A stretch of DNA of 64,000 nt, taken from Thermomonas carbonis. GTDB taxonomy: Bacteria; Pseudomonadota; Gammaproteobacteria; Xanthomonadales; Xanthomonadaceae. Both the position numbers and the translations under genes were made by a program. A model generated the notes under the pieces. That model ran no database searches. It was not told the origin of the DNA and was given only the letters and a program-made list of their open reading frames with translations. Where the stretch lies: positions 2,080,001-2,144,000 of the forward strand of contig NZ_CP060719.1 of assembly GCF_014396975.1 (NCBI RefSeq). Reading direction: 5' to 3'. This document shows, in pieces, positions 1 through 8,292 of the stretch (within the stretch, counting starts at the first letter, position 1; each line of letters starts with the position of its first letter).

Positions 1-380
1 CCGAGGAAGAGCTCCAGGGACAGGTTGAGGATGACCGGCAGCGTGAGCAGGCAGAGCACGCTGTTGACCGCGGTCAGGGTGATGTTGAGGGCCACGTCGC
101 CGCGCGCGAGGTGGCTGTAGATGTTCGCGGTCGCACCACCCGGCGAGGCCGCCAGCAGCATCAACCCCACCGCGAGTTCCGGCGGCAGCTTGAACAGCAG
201 CGCAAGTCCCAGTGCGACCCACGGCAGCACCGCGGTCTGCAGGAACAGCCCGGTCAGCACCGCGCGCGGATAGCGGGCAACGCGGCGGAAGTCGGCGAGG
301 GTCAGCCCCAGGCCAAGCCCGAGCATGATCACGCCCAGCGCAAGCGGCAGCAGCAGGCTGGTCAACATCGAAGACTGCAT
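1..380 (-). CDS. Bile acid:sodium symporter family protein (5' part only)
   Basis: Partial gene: the reverse-strand frame starts at ATG 380 and runs off the left edge, giving the first 126 residues. They are almost entirely hydrophobic, with about four membrane segments. A GLGL-x-L-x-x-DFRRV stretch (about 22-34) and a Gly-rich ASPGGATANIYS stretch (78-89) are typical of the BASS/SBF fold, which couples uptake of organic anions to sodium in the inner membrane. It is divergent from the ATP-grasp gene, with 141 bases between the two starts. The substrate cannot be read from the sequence; bacterial members often carry small organic acids rather than bile salts. Confidence 0.8.
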   Translation of the reverse strand, partial: MQSSMLTSLLLPLALGVIMLGLGLGLTLADFRRVARYPRAVLTGLFLQTAVLPWVALGLALLFKLPPELAVGLMLLAASPGGATANIYSHLARGDVALNITLTAVNSVLCLLTLPVILNLSLELFL

Positions 381-521
381 CGGCGGATCCCCTCGCGTCG
401 CATGCATTGGCATGCGCCCCCGGTGCAGGATCGCGTGCCTGCCACGCGAGGTGCAAGTGCGCACTCGTCGACGCGGCGATCGGGGTCGATAATGGCCGCT
501 GCCCGAAGCCGCATCGATGCC

Positions 522-1408
522 ATGACCGAGATCGCCATCCTCACGCCGGATCCCGCGGATGTTTCGCACACCACGCTGTGGCCGAAGGTGCTTGCGCGCC
601 TGCAACGCGCGCTTGACGCGGCAGGCATCACCGTCACGCCCACGCCATGGACGATGCATGCCGATGACGCGAGCGCACTGCGCGGCTTTGCGCGGGTGTT
701 GCCCTTGCTGGCATGGGCTATCACTTCGACCATGTGCGCTGGCTGCGTGCCTGCGCCACTTGGCAGCGCGAGGGCATCGCAATGGCCAACCCGGCCAGCG
801 TGCTGGCGTGGAACTCCGACAAACGCTACCTGGTGGAACTCGCCGCGCGGGGTGTGGCGCTCCCGGCTACGACCTTCACCGATCATTTGCAGCAACACGT
901 CATCGAACGGATGTTCGACGCGACTGGCGTCGACGAATTGATCGTCAAACCGGCGATATCCGGTGGCGCGTGGAAGACCGTGCGCGTGCGTCGTGGCGAT
1001 GCCATCGAGCCGGGCGATGGCACCACCATGCTGGTGCAGCCCTACCTGCCGACCATCGAGCACGAGGGCGAAACCTCGCTGCTGTATTTCGGCGGCGTGC
1101 TCAGCCATGTGGTCAACAAGCGCCCGGTGGCGGGCGAGTTCCGCGTGCAGGAAGAATTCGGCGGCGTGTATCGGGTGCTCGATGATCCGCCGGCTGGTGC
1201 GGTCGCCTTGGCCGAACAGGTGCTGGCTGCGATCGATGCGCCGTTGCTGTATGCGCGCATCGACGTGGTCCCGGATGCCGATGGCCTCTGGTTGCTGATG
1301 GAAGCCGAACTGATCGAACCCGATTTCTACCTGGGCAGCGACCCGCAACAGGGTGCCGGTTTCGCCCGCGCATTGCGCGATGCCCTCAACGATGGAGCAA
1401 CCGCATGA
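522..1408 (+). CDS. ATP-grasp domain protein, RimK/glutathione-synthetase-like (frameshifted)
   Basis: Two overlapping frames make one protein of about 295 residues. The N-terminal part starts MTEIAILTPDP at 522 and reads to Trp at 714-716; the rest continues one base off as GYHFDHVRW. Adding one G to the GGG at 715-717 joins them as LLAWGYHFD. The C-terminal half has ATP-grasp features: the LIVKPAISGGAWKT nucleotide-binding strand, VLVQPYLP-like hinge, and the acidic Mg-binding strand LMEAELIEP. Such enzymes join a carboxylate to an amine or thiol using ATP; the substrate is unknown. Its stop overlaps the start of the DsbA-like gene (ATGA at 1405-1408), so they are probably co-translated. 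The break is more likely a sequence error than a true pseudogene, because both halves stay conserved. Confidence 0.8.
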
Positions 1409-2055
1409 AAACCCTGCGCATCGATTTCGTGTCCGACGTGGTCTGCCCGTGGTGCGCGATCGGCCTGGCCTCGCTGGAGCAGGCGCTGCAGCGCATGCAG
1501 GGCGAGGTCGCCGCCGACATCCACTTCCAGCCGTTCGAACTCAACCCTCAGTTGCCCGCGGAAGGCGAGGGCATCGGCGAGCACCTGCAGCGCAAGTACG
1601 GCATGTCCGAGGCGCAGCTCGCCGAAAACCAGGAGCGCATCCGCGCACGCGGTGCCGAGCTCGGCGTGGTGTTCGACTTCAACGGGCGCAGCCGGATCTT
1701 CAACACCTTCGACGCGCATCGGCTGCTGCACTGGGCCGGGGTCGAAGGCGGGCAACGCGAACTCAAGCATGCGTTGCTGCGTGCGTACTTCGCCGAAGGC
1801 CGCAACGTCTCCGACCACGCCACCTTGGTCGACATCGCCAGCGCTGCGGGCTTCGATGCGGCGCGTGCCGCGGCGATCCTGGGCTCCGACGAATACGCCG
1901 CCGACGTACGCGAGGCCGAACAGTTCTTCACCCGCAACGGCATCAACGGCGTGCCGGCGGTGATCATCGAACGCAAGCACCTGATCTCCGGCGGACAGCC
2001 GGTCGAGGTGTTCGAGCGTGCGTTGCGCGAGATCGCCGCCGGTATGCCGGGCTGA
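1405..2055 (+). CDS. DsbA family oxidoreductase, FrnE-like
   Basis: A 216-residue thioredoxin-fold protein. A CPWC redox motif lies at residues 14-17 right after the first strand (DFVSDVVCPWC), and a Val-Pro in NGINGVPAVII (about 175-180) is the cis-proline loop facing it. Length and pattern match the FrnE branch of DsbA-like oxidoreductases, related to 2-hydroxychromene-2-carboxylate isomerases. There is no signal peptide, so it should act in the cytoplasm as a thiol-disulfide oxidoreductase or isomerase. The start overlaps the upstream ATP-grasp stop by four bases. Confidence 0.88.
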   Translation: MKTLRIDFVSDVVCPWCAIGLASLEQALQRMQGEVAADIHFQPFELNPQLPAEGEGIGEHLQRKYGMSEAQLAENQERIRARGAELGVVFDFNGRSRIFNTFDAHRLLHWAGVEGGQRELKHALLRAYFAEGRNVSDHATLVDIASAAGFDAARAAAILGSDEYAADVREAEQFFTRNGINGVPAVIIERKHLISGGQPVEVFERALREIAAGMPG

Positions 2056-2281
2056 ATCGGCATTCCATCATGCGGAAGTGAATGGGGCTATTCGCGGTAT
2101 GCGTTTTGGCGCGCGTTGCATGCCGTTTCCGCACGTCGCACTGCAGCAAGACACCGGGGACATTCACGGTATCTAGGACATGCCATCGCGTCATGACCCA
2201 TGGACACGTCCGGGCATGCGCGCAGGCGTGGAGGGTCTTCGATCCATCCGCCGTCCATTCGCACCCTTGGGGAGGGTAGGC

Positions 2282-2764
2282 ATGCTGGCATTGCTGATCG
2301 CGGCGACATTGCAGGTATCCGCGGGTTCGAGTTCCGGAATCCCCGTCACCTTCACCCAGGACGACGCCCGATGGCCGGTCGTGGTCAGCGCCAATGGCGT
2401 AGTGTCGCCGGGCAGGGATGAGCTGGTGTTGCGCCTGCGCGGCATCGAGGTGGCGGACCAGCCGGCGAACCCGAGCACGATCCCGTACAGCAGTTACCGC
2501 GTCTGCCTGGTGCGCCAGTCGAGCGGCGACACGTACGAGACCGCCGGTTGCTCGGCATCGGTGAAGATCAAGGCGGTGGCGCCGGAATCGGACAGGAGTG
2601 TGTCGCTGTCCGGCCAGAAGCTCACCATTCCTGCTCCCGGCGCGACCTCGCTGGAAGGTCATTGGCTGGTGCTGGAAATGGAGTCGCGGCCGGTGCAGGG
2701 GAAGACCTACAGCGTGGCCTCGCATTCGCAACGCTCGCTGTTCGGCGCGATCGGCAGCATGTAG
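2282..2764 (+). CDS. Hypothetical secreted protein
   Basis: I do not recognise a family. The start at 2282 is preferred over an upstream ATG at 2180: GGAGGG sits a few bases before it and the product then opens with a clean signal peptide (MLALLIAATLQVSAG). The mature part, about 145 residues, is rich in Ser, Val and beta-prone stretches, with one pair of Cys (in the YRVCLV and AGCSAS segments) that could form a disulfide. That would fit a small periplasmic or surface beta-sandwich, but this is inference. It stands alone, 226 bases after the DsbA-like gene and convergent with the next gene. Confidence 0.6.
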   Translation: MLALLIAATLQVSAGSSSGIPVTFTQDDARWPVVVSANGVVSPGRDELVLRLRGIEVADQPANPSTIPYSSYRVCLVRQSSGDTYETAGCSASVKIKAVAPESDRSVSLSGQKLTIPAPGATSLEGHWLVLEMESRPVQGKTYSVASHSQRSLFGAIGSM

Positions 2765-2794
2765 GCGCACCCCGCGCCTGCAAGCCGGGCGCGA

Positions 2795-3145
2795 TCAGCG
2801 CGGTATCACCAGCGGGATCGCGTGTCCGCCGGGGGTGATGAGGATGGCGTCGGCAATCGCGCCGTCCACGAAATCGGCGCGCACCACGCCCTCGCCCTTG
2901 CTGCCGACCACCCGCACCCGGAAGTTCGGGTCCATCCGGCCATCGGTCACGTCCACGCCGTAGCCGAAGAACGGCAGCCGGATCGAGGACACCTGGCCCA
3001 CTTCATCGGCGACCACCGGATGTCGCTGGATCAGCGCTTCCAGCCGCGTGTACGAGCTGGTCTGCTGCATGGCCCACCAGGCGGCGATGATCAGTCCGCC
3101 GAGCATCGCGAGTGCGTACAGCCATTTGCGGATCCAGCTCAGCAT
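2795..3145 (-). CDS. Small membrane-anchored protein, possibly Coa1-like
   Basis: A 116-residue protein. The start at 3145 (MLSWIRKWLYALAML) puts one membrane helix at residues 5-27 directly after a short basic N-terminus; the frame is open further upstream, but that part lacks hydrophobic or conserved character. The soluble remainder (Q-R-HPVVADEVG...PNFRVRVVGSKGEGVV) ends in a Pro-rich LVIPR tail. The single N-terminal helix and small alpha-beta domain recall cytochrome oxidase assembly factor 1 (Coa1) family proteins, but no catalytic residue allows a firm call. It is convergent with the secreted protein before it. Confidence 0.55.
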   Translation of the reverse strand: MLSWIRKWLYALAMLGGLIIAAWWAMQQTSSYTRLEALIQRHPVVADEVGQVSSIRLPFFGYGVDVTDGRMDPNFRVRVVGSKGEGVVRADFVDGAIADAILITPGGHAIPLVIPR

Positions 3146-3269
3146 CGGCGGCTGCCTGTGGTTGGAATGCGCCTGCGAGGGTAGCCGAAACCCGCGCGCA
3201 GGGCAGGTCGCGATGCCATGCTCAGGCACAATCGGGGCGCGCTGCACGGCGCGGAGGACAGCACGGCAC

Positions 3270-4250
3270 ATGATCGTTCCCGAACATTGGGCCGAAGCCC
3301 GCGAACAGGCCCGCCACAACGACCGCATGGTCACCGTGCGCCGCTACGGCTGGTCGGATGAGAGTGTCCATGCCGCACAGTCCCATGCGCAGGCGCGTGC
3401 CCGAGAGGCGCTGGACGCGATCCTGGCCGGCGCAGCATTGCCCCGGCGCGAACTGCGCACCAATTACGGCACCGCCGGCGTGCCGATCCGCGAGCAGATC
3501 GTGGCCCGCCACGGCGATGTGGTGATTACCCGCAACAGCTACGGCGCGTTGTGCCTGAACACGCCGGACGTGCTGTTCGCCGATGTCGACCTGGCCGAGC
3601 GGCCCACCGGTTGCGCGCTTTCCATCGGCGCATTGGCGATCATTGCGGCGGTCGCGTTCGCCGTCGGGCTGTTCGCATGGCACTGGAGTGCCGGCATTGG
3701 CCTGGCGATCGTGGCGGCGTGGAGCCTCAATCGGATCATCCTGCACCGGCAACGGGCGGCGTTCGATCGCGACGGCGGCGCGGAGGCGCGCGCACTGGCC
3801 TTGGTCGATGCGTTCGTGGCGACGCATCCGGATTGGCACCTGCGGGTGTACCGCACACCGGCCGGCTTGCGCGTACTGGCGATGCACCGCACCTTCCAGC
3901 CGCAGGACGACGATGCCGCGATGCTGTTCTCCGCGCTGCAGGCGGATCATCTGTACACGGTGATGTGCAAGGTGCAGCACTGCTTCCGCGCGCGCCTCAC
4001 GCCAAAGCCGTGGCGGATCGGCATCGACCAGCGCATCCGCCCGCCGGTCGCGGCATGGTCGGCGGAACAGGCCATGTTGCCCGAGCGGCTGGCGTGGATC
4101 GCACGTTACGAAGCCAGCTCCACCGGGCATGCCGCATGCCGTTACCTGCGCTCGCTCGGCGACACCACGCGCATCGACCCGAAGGCCGAGCACGTGCGCG
4201 CCCTGCACGACGCGATGGCGGGTGCGGAGAGCGATCTGCCGCTGGCGTGA
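3270..4250 (+). CDS. Conserved membrane protein of unknown function
   Basis: A 326-residue protein read from ATG 3270, which follows GGAGG at 3253-3257; an open stretch upstream overlaps the divergent neighbour and is not coding-like. The first 110 residues are soluble (MIVPEHWAEAREQARHN...). Two adjacent membrane helices follow at about 112-150 (CALSIGALAIIAAVAF, then GLAIVAAWSLNRIIL), then a cytoplasmic C-terminal region of about 170 residues containing a FRARLTPKPWRIG segment and a conserved-looking CRYLRSLG. I know similar proteins only as hypotheticals in xanthomonads; the function is unknown. Confidence 0.65.
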   Translation: MIVPEHWAEAREQARHNDRMVTVRRYGWSDESVHAAQSHAQARAREALDAILAGAALPRRELRTNYGTAGVPIREQIVARHGDVVITRNSYGALCLNTPDVLFADVDLAERPTGCALSIGALAIIAAVAFAVGLFAWHWSAGIGLAIVAAWSLNRIILHRQRAAFDRDGGAEARALALVDAFVATHPDWHLRVYRTPAGLRVLAMHRTFQPQDDDAAMLFSALQADHLYTVMCKVQHCFRARLTPKPWRIGIDQRIRPPVAAWSAEQAMLPERLAWIARYEASSTGHAACRYLRSLGDTTRIDPKAEHVRALHDAMAGAESDLPLA

Positions 4251-4336
4251 TGAGCGGCGATTACTTCCGATGGGTGTAGAAGCCGTCGCCGCTTGTTCGT
4301 CGACATCGAAACCACCACGATTCCCGAGGCACCGCC

Positions 4337-4995
4337 ATGACCCTCGCGCTCTACGGACACCCGTTTTCCTCGTACACGCAGAAGGTGCTGATTGCGCTGT
4401 ACGAGAACGCCACGCCCTTCGAGTTCCGCTGCATCAGCCCGGAGACCCCGAGCATGCCGGCGAATGGCTGCGGCGCTGGCCGTTGCGCAAGTTCCCGCTG
4501 CTGCTGGATGGCGACCGCCAGGTGGTCGAGACCAGCATCATCATCGAGTACCTGCAGCTTGCGCATCCGGGTGCGGTCCGTTTGCTGCCCGATGATCCGG
4601 AGTCGGCACTGCACGTGCGTTTCATGGATCGCTGCTTCGACCTGCACGTGATGAGCCCGGTGCAAGCGGCCGTCGGAGGTGCACTGACCGGCGATGCGAC
4701 CAAGCGCGACGACATGCGGGCGTTCGCGGCACAAAAGCTGGAGATGGCCTACGGCTGGCTGGAAGGGGAACTGGCCGGTCGCACCTGGGCAGCTGGCGAT
4801 GAGTTCACCCTTGCGGATTGCGCGGCGGCACCCTCGCTGTTCTATGCGGACTGGACGCATCCGATCGGCGACGACTATCCGCTGCTGCGTGCCTATCGGT
4901 CTCGCCTGCTCGCGCGGCCCTCGTTCGCCCGCACGGTGGAGGAAGCGCGGGCGTTCCGTCCGCTGTTTCCGCTGGGTGCACCGGATCGGGATTGA
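4337..4995 (+). CDS. Glutathione S-transferase family protein (frameshifted)
   Basis: The N-terminal thioredoxin-like domain starts at 4337 (MTLALYGHPFSSYTQKV). The frame must move one base at about 4450 to continue as EHAGEWLRRWPLRKFPLLLDGD. Restoring one G (CCCCG to CCCCGG) gives about 219 residues, a normal length. The glutathione-site pattern VPLL/I-x-DG is seen as FPLLLDGDRQVVETSIIIEYL, where the ET-S pair contacts the gamma-glutamyl group. The helical C-terminal domain carries WAAGDEFTLADCAAAPSLFY, the usual N-capping box. It would conjugate glutathione to electrophiles or reduce peroxides in the cytoplasm. It lies alone between two unrelated genes. Confidence 0.82.
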
Positions 4996-5087
4996 CCCGG
5001 TCGGAGTGCAGCTTGGCATGGGCTTGCCTGCATCGACATCGGCCCCATGTCGATTGCAACCTGCCCGCAAGCACATCATCGGCCCGC

Positions 5088-6209
5088 ATGCCTGACCTCG
5101 CGTCTTCCCCACGTCGCCGTCGCTGGTGGTGGTCGCTTCCCATCCTTGGACTGACCGCCTTGACCGCATCCCTGTGTCTGCACGCCTCGATCGGCGACTA
5201 CGCGAACTCCAAGCAGTTCGCCGACGGCAAGTTCCGCAACACCACGCCCAAGCCCGCCGATGTGGCGGAGCCGGGTGCCAGGGTGATGTGGGATTTCTTC
5301 TTCAACAAGCCGAACAACACCGAGCCGCACGCGCCGGTCCCGGTGCATATGCTGACCCGCGCCGAACTGGATGCAGCGCCCGACCGCAGCCTGTACCGGC
5401 TGGGCCATTCGACGATCCTGATGAAGCTGCGCGGTGGCTGGTGGCTGACCGATCCGGTGTTTTCCGAACGCGCATCGCCGGTGCAATGGGCTGGCCCGAA
5501 GCGCTTCCACGCACCGCCGATCTCGATGCAGGACCTGCCGCCGATTCGTGGCGTGCTGCTTTCGCACGACCATTACGATCACCTGGACCATGCGGCGATC
5601 AAGGCGCGGGCAGGCAAGGTCGAAGTGTTCCTGGCACCGCTCGGCGTGGGCGACCGCCTGGCCGAGTGGGGCGTGCCGCAGGAGAAGATCCGCCAGTTCG
5701 ACTGGTGGCAGGGCACCGACATCGACGGCCTGCGCCTGACCTTCACCCCGACCCAGCATTTCTCCGGCCGCGGCCTGCGCGACGGCAACCGCACGCTGTG
5801 GGGTTCGTGGGTGATCGTGGATGGCGAGCGGCGCGTGTTCTTCAGTGGCGACAGCGGCTACTTCGATGGCTTCGCCGAGATCGGCCGGCGTTTCGGCCCG
5901 TTCGACCTCACCCTGATGGAAACCGGCGCCTACAACGTGCAGTGGCCGTACGTGCACATGCAGCCGGAGCAGACCGTGCAGGCGCATGTCGACCTGCGGG
6001 GGAAGTGGCTGCTGCCGATCCACAACGGCACCTTCGACCTGGCGATGCATCCGTGGTTCGAGCCGTTCGAGCGCGTGCTGGCGCTGGGTGAAACAGCCGG
6101 CATCGGCATCGCCACGCCGATCATGGGCGAACGCATCAGCATCGATGCGCCGCATGCCGGCGAGCGCTGGTGGCGGCCGGTGGTCGCGACGGAATCAGCC
6201 GCGCGCTGA
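5088..6209 (+). CDS. Metallo-beta-lactamase-fold hydrolase, NAPE-PLD/RomA-like
   Basis: A 373-residue protein starting at ATG 5088, where a basic stretch (SPRRRRWWW) and a membrane helix (LPILGLTALTASLCL) form an N-terminal anchor, so the enzyme probably faces the periplasm. The metal-binding motif is SHDHYDHLDH (HxHxDH). Before it come GHSTILMKL and the stretch TDPVFSERASPVQWAGPKR, a signature of the COG2220 group that includes mammalian NAPE-hydrolysing phospholipase D. Later ligands are in FFSGDSGYF and LLPIHNGTFD. It may hydrolyse a phosphodiester in phospholipids, but bacterial relatives are little characterised. It is convergent with the aquaporin gene; the two overlap by about 15 bases at their 3' ends. 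Confidence 0.82.
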   Translation: MPDLASSPRRRRWWWSLPILGLTALTASLCLHASIGDYANSKQFADGKFRNTTPKPADVAEPGARVMWDFFFNKPNNTEPHAPVPVHMLTRAELDAAPDRSLYRLGHSTILMKLRGGWWLTDPVFSERASPVQWAGPKRFHAPPISMQDLPPIRGVLLSHDHYDHLDHAAIKARAGKVEVFLAPLGVGDRLAEWGVPQEKIRQFDWWQGTDIDGLRLTFTPTQHFSGRGLRDGNRTLWGSWVIVDGERRVFFSGDSGYFDGFAEIGRRFGPFDLTLMETGAYNVQWPYVHMQPEQTVQAHVDLRGKWLLPIHNGTFDLAMHPWFEPFERVLALGETAGIGIATPIMGERISIDAPHAGERWWRPVVATESAAR

Positions 6210-6875
6210 CGCCGGTTCGCTGCGCCCAAGCAGAAGGGTGGCGATGCCGATCGCCAGCAGCATCCCGGCGAACTGCGCGAATACGAAGCCGGCCACGTCG
6301 TCCGGGCGGATGCCGGCAAAGGTTTGCGTCAGCGACCTCGCCATGGTCACGGCGGGGTTGGCGAACGATGTGCTGGCGGTAAACCAGTACGCGGCGAAGA
6401 TGTAAGCGGCGACCAGTGCAGGGATCGCCTTCGGGCGATGGCGAACGCCAAGCAGGATGGTGAGCAGCAGGCCGCAGGTCGCCACCCCCTCGCTCAACCA
6501 TTGCGCGCCGCCACTGCGCACGCGCGTGCCGGGTTGCAGCAGTGCCTGCTCGAACATCGCATGGGCGAGCAGCACGCCGGCGATCGCAGCCAGCACTTGC
6601 ACCACGATGTAGGCCGCGGCATGTGCGCTGCTCATCTCGCCGCGCAGGCGCATCGCCAGGGTGACCGCCGGATTGAAGTGCGCGCCGGAGATCGGGCCCA
6701 GCGTTTCGATCAGCACGTACAGCATGCCCGCGGTGGCCGCTGCGTTCGCGAGCAGGGCGATGCCGTCGTTGCCGTTCGACAGTGCCACGCCCATGATCCC
6801 GGAGCCGACCACGGCGGCGAGCAGCAACATGGTGCCGAGCGCCTCGGCCAGCAGGCGGCGATGCAGTGGCATCAC
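6195..6875 (-). CDS. MIP/aquaglyceroporin-family channel of the arsenic cluster
   Basis: A 226-residue, six-helix channel protein. Both half-helix NPA motifs are intact: HFNPAVT near residue 67 and FANPAVT near residue 170. Its start overlaps the end of arsC by four bases, so they are translationally coupled. An aquaglyceroporin in an ars operon that lacks arsB or acr3 matches the known AqpS arrangement of Sinorhizobium meliloti, where arsenite made by ArsC leaves the cell through the channel down its gradient. That role is inferred from context; water or glycerol conductance cannot be excluded. Confidence 0.88.
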   Translation of the reverse strand: MMPLHRRLLAEALGTMLLLAAVVGSGIMGVALSNGNDGIALLANAAATAGMLYVLIETLGPISGAHFNPAVTLAMRLRGEMSSAHAAAYIVVQVLAAIAGVLLAHAMFEQALLQPGTRVRSGGAQWLSEGVATCGLLLTILLGVRHRPKAIPALVAAYIFAAYWFTASTSFANPAVTMARSLTQTFAGIRPDDVAGFVFAQFAGMLLAIGIATLLLGRSEPASARG

Positions 6876-7366
6876 TGCGCGGCCAATGCGCGCAGTTGGT
6901 CCTGCAGCGACAGCCGATCCAGCTTTTCCATCGGCAGCGCGAGCAACAGGCGCAGGCGCTGGGTGATCGCTTGTGCTGTCTTCGCGAACGCCTGGCGCTT
7001 CGCCTCGTCATCGCCTTCCACGTGCGAAGGATCGGGGAAGCCCCAATGCGCGGTCATCGGCATGCCCGGCCAGTACGGGCAGGTTTCGCCGGCCGCGCTA
7101 TCGCAGACGGTGATGACGAAGTCCATCTTCGGCGCATCGGGTGCGGCATACACGTCCCAGCTTTTGCTGGACATGCCGCTGGTGTCGCAGCCGAGCCGTT
7201 GCAGTGTTTCCAGCGCCAGCGGATTGACCCGCCCCATCGGCTGGCTGCCCGCGCTGTAGCCCTTGAAGCGGCCATGCGACAGATGGTTGACCAGCCCTTC
7301 GGCGAGGATGCTGCGGGCGCTGTTGCCGGTGCAGAGGAACAGGATGTTGTAGGGCTGCGTGGTCAT
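6872..7366 (-). CDS. arsC: Arsenate reductase, low-molecular-weight phosphatase fold
   Basis: A 164-residue protein of the LMW protein-tyrosine-phosphatase/ArsC superfamily. The P-loop LCTGNSARS places the nucleophile at Cys12. Further cysteines at 60, 88 and 96 include the pair in TVCDSAAGETCPYWPG, which would relay the disulfide to thioredoxin or glutaredoxin. It reduces arsenate to arsenite in the cytoplasm. It sits between arsI upstream (27-base gap) and the MIP channel downstream (4-base overlap), so its product has an obvious exit route. The C-terminal extension of about 30 residues (LLLALPMEKLDRLS) is common in this branch. Confidence 0.93.
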   Translation of the reverse strand: MTTQPYNILFLCTGNSARSILAEGLVNHLSHGRFKGYSAGSQPMGRVNPLALETLQRLGCDTSGMSSKSWDVYAAPDAPKMDFVITVCDSAAGETCPYWPGMPMTAHWGFPDPSHVEGDDEAKRQAFAKTAQAITQRLRLLLALPMEKLDRLSLQDQLRALAAQ

Positions 7367-7393
7367 GGCCAGTGTCTTCGGTGGGGGAGGGTG

Positions 7394-7891
7394 TCAGCAG
7401 CAGGTGGATTTCGGCGCGCAGCAGGAGGCTGCGATTGCTGTCGTCGCGGGCATCGGTGCCATCGCCTGTACGTCCGGTGTGCACGACCCGCCATCGGTGG
7501 CGCAGGCGGCGTCGGCACCGTGATAGGTGGTCGCTTCGCCGAAGCTGTGGAAGGTTTCCCAGCGCGTGCCCTGCGGATCTTCGGTCCAGGTCTTGTCGGA
7601 CTGCGCATAGCAACAGATGGCTGCGTTCTCGGGGATCAGCGAACCGCCTGCGGCTTCGAGGCGCTTGCCGAGCGCGACCAGTTCCTCGCTGCTGTCGACC
7701 TGCAGGCCCAGGTGGTCGATGCCGGGCGTGCGTCCCGTATTGGAGATCGCGAAATTGATCCGCGGATCCTCCAGCATCCACTTTGCGTAGTCGGGCTTGC
7801 GCACGACGGGTTCGGCACCGAACAGTTCGTTGTAGAAGCGGATGCTGCCGGCAAGGTCGGCGACATTGAGATGCACATGGAAGCGGTTCAC
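7394..7891 (-). CDS. arsI: ArsI/CadI-type C-As lyase (VOC family dioxygenase)
   Basis: A 165-residue type I extradiol (VOC) protein read from GTG 7891, giving MNRFHVHLNV. Key features match ArsI enzymes that cleave the carbon-arsenic bond of methylarsenite and aromatic arsenicals: metal ligands at His7, His60 (GIDHLGLQV) and Glu112 (RWETF), and the vicinal Cys93-Cys94 (AICCYAQ) that hold trivalent arsenic. Oxygen is the co-substrate. The last 35 residues form a Cys-rich tail ending SCCAPKSTCC, a likely extra metal-binding segment. The GTG overlaps the predicted arsR stop (GTGA), so translation is coupled. Cadmium binding (CadI) is an alternative. Confidence 0.9.
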   Translation of the reverse strand: MNRFHVHLNVADLAGSIRFYNELFGAEPVVRKPDYAKWMLEDPRINFAISNTGRTPGIDHLGLQVDSSEELVALGKRLEAAGGSLIPENAAICCYAQSDKTWTEDPQGTRWETFHSFGEATTYHGADAACATDGGSCTPDVQAMAPMPATTAIAASCCAPKSTCC

Positions 7892-8228
7892 GGCTTGGCT
7901 CCTGGTTTGCGCGGGGGCAGGCGGTCGCCGGCCCGCAGTCCACCGCGCCGGCGCAACAGTTTTCGGTGAGGTAGGCCAGCAGGGTGTTCATCTGCGGGTA
8001 GTTGGCGCGCACGCGGATGACGCGGCCTTCGCGTTCGTCGTCGACCAGGCCGGCGGCCCGCAACACGTTGAGGTGTGCGCTCAGGGTGGCGGGTGGCAGG
8101 TCGAGGAACTCGCGCAGTTCACCGACCGACAAGCCATCCGGGCCGGCCTGCACCAGTTGGCGGAACGCGGCCAGGCGGGACTCGTGGCCAAGCGCGCGGA
8201 GTGCGGAAAGAGCGGCGTCGGTATTCAT
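7888..8228 (-). CDS. arsR: ArsR family arsenite-responsive repressor (frameshift near 3' end)
   Basis: A winged-helix repressor of about 113 residues. The recognition helix region is LSVGELREFLDLPPATLSAHLNVL, and the C-terminus has Cys91, Cys92, Cys98 and Cys104 (LTENCCAGAVDC). The 91/92/98 spacing equals the Cys95/96/102 arsenite site of Acidithiobacillus ferrooxidans ArsR. As written, the frame misses its stop and runs on for hundreds of codons. One extra C in the run of five at 7913-7917 gives a CPPRKPGAKP end with a TGA that overlaps the arsI GTG start, as expected in this operon. It should repress the cluster through the palindrome directly upstream. Confidence 0.88.
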
Positions 8229-8230
8229 GA

Positions 8231-8254
8231 TTCCATATTTCCAGAAATATGGAA
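8231..8254. promoter_or_regulatory. ArsR operator palindrome
   Basis: A perfect inverted repeat, arms TTCCATATTTC and GAAATATGGAA separated by two bases, ending two bases before the arsR ATG. It is markedly AT-rich in a GC-rich region and resembles known ArsR sites (ATA-TTT...AAA-TAT). It covers the expected ribosome binding region, so the repressor could block both polymerase and any transcript 5' end close by. The arsR/kdpE junction has no other candidate. Confidence 0.82.
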
Positions 8255-8292
8255 TTGATGCAACCCGGGCTCGGGCGTGGATCGACCGCCTG

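Noticed and set aside
7098..7887. ArsR frame continuing for another 260 codons through arsI and arsC.
   Set aside because: It is caused by a single missing base; the extension has no family similarity and arsI/arsC are intact in another frame.
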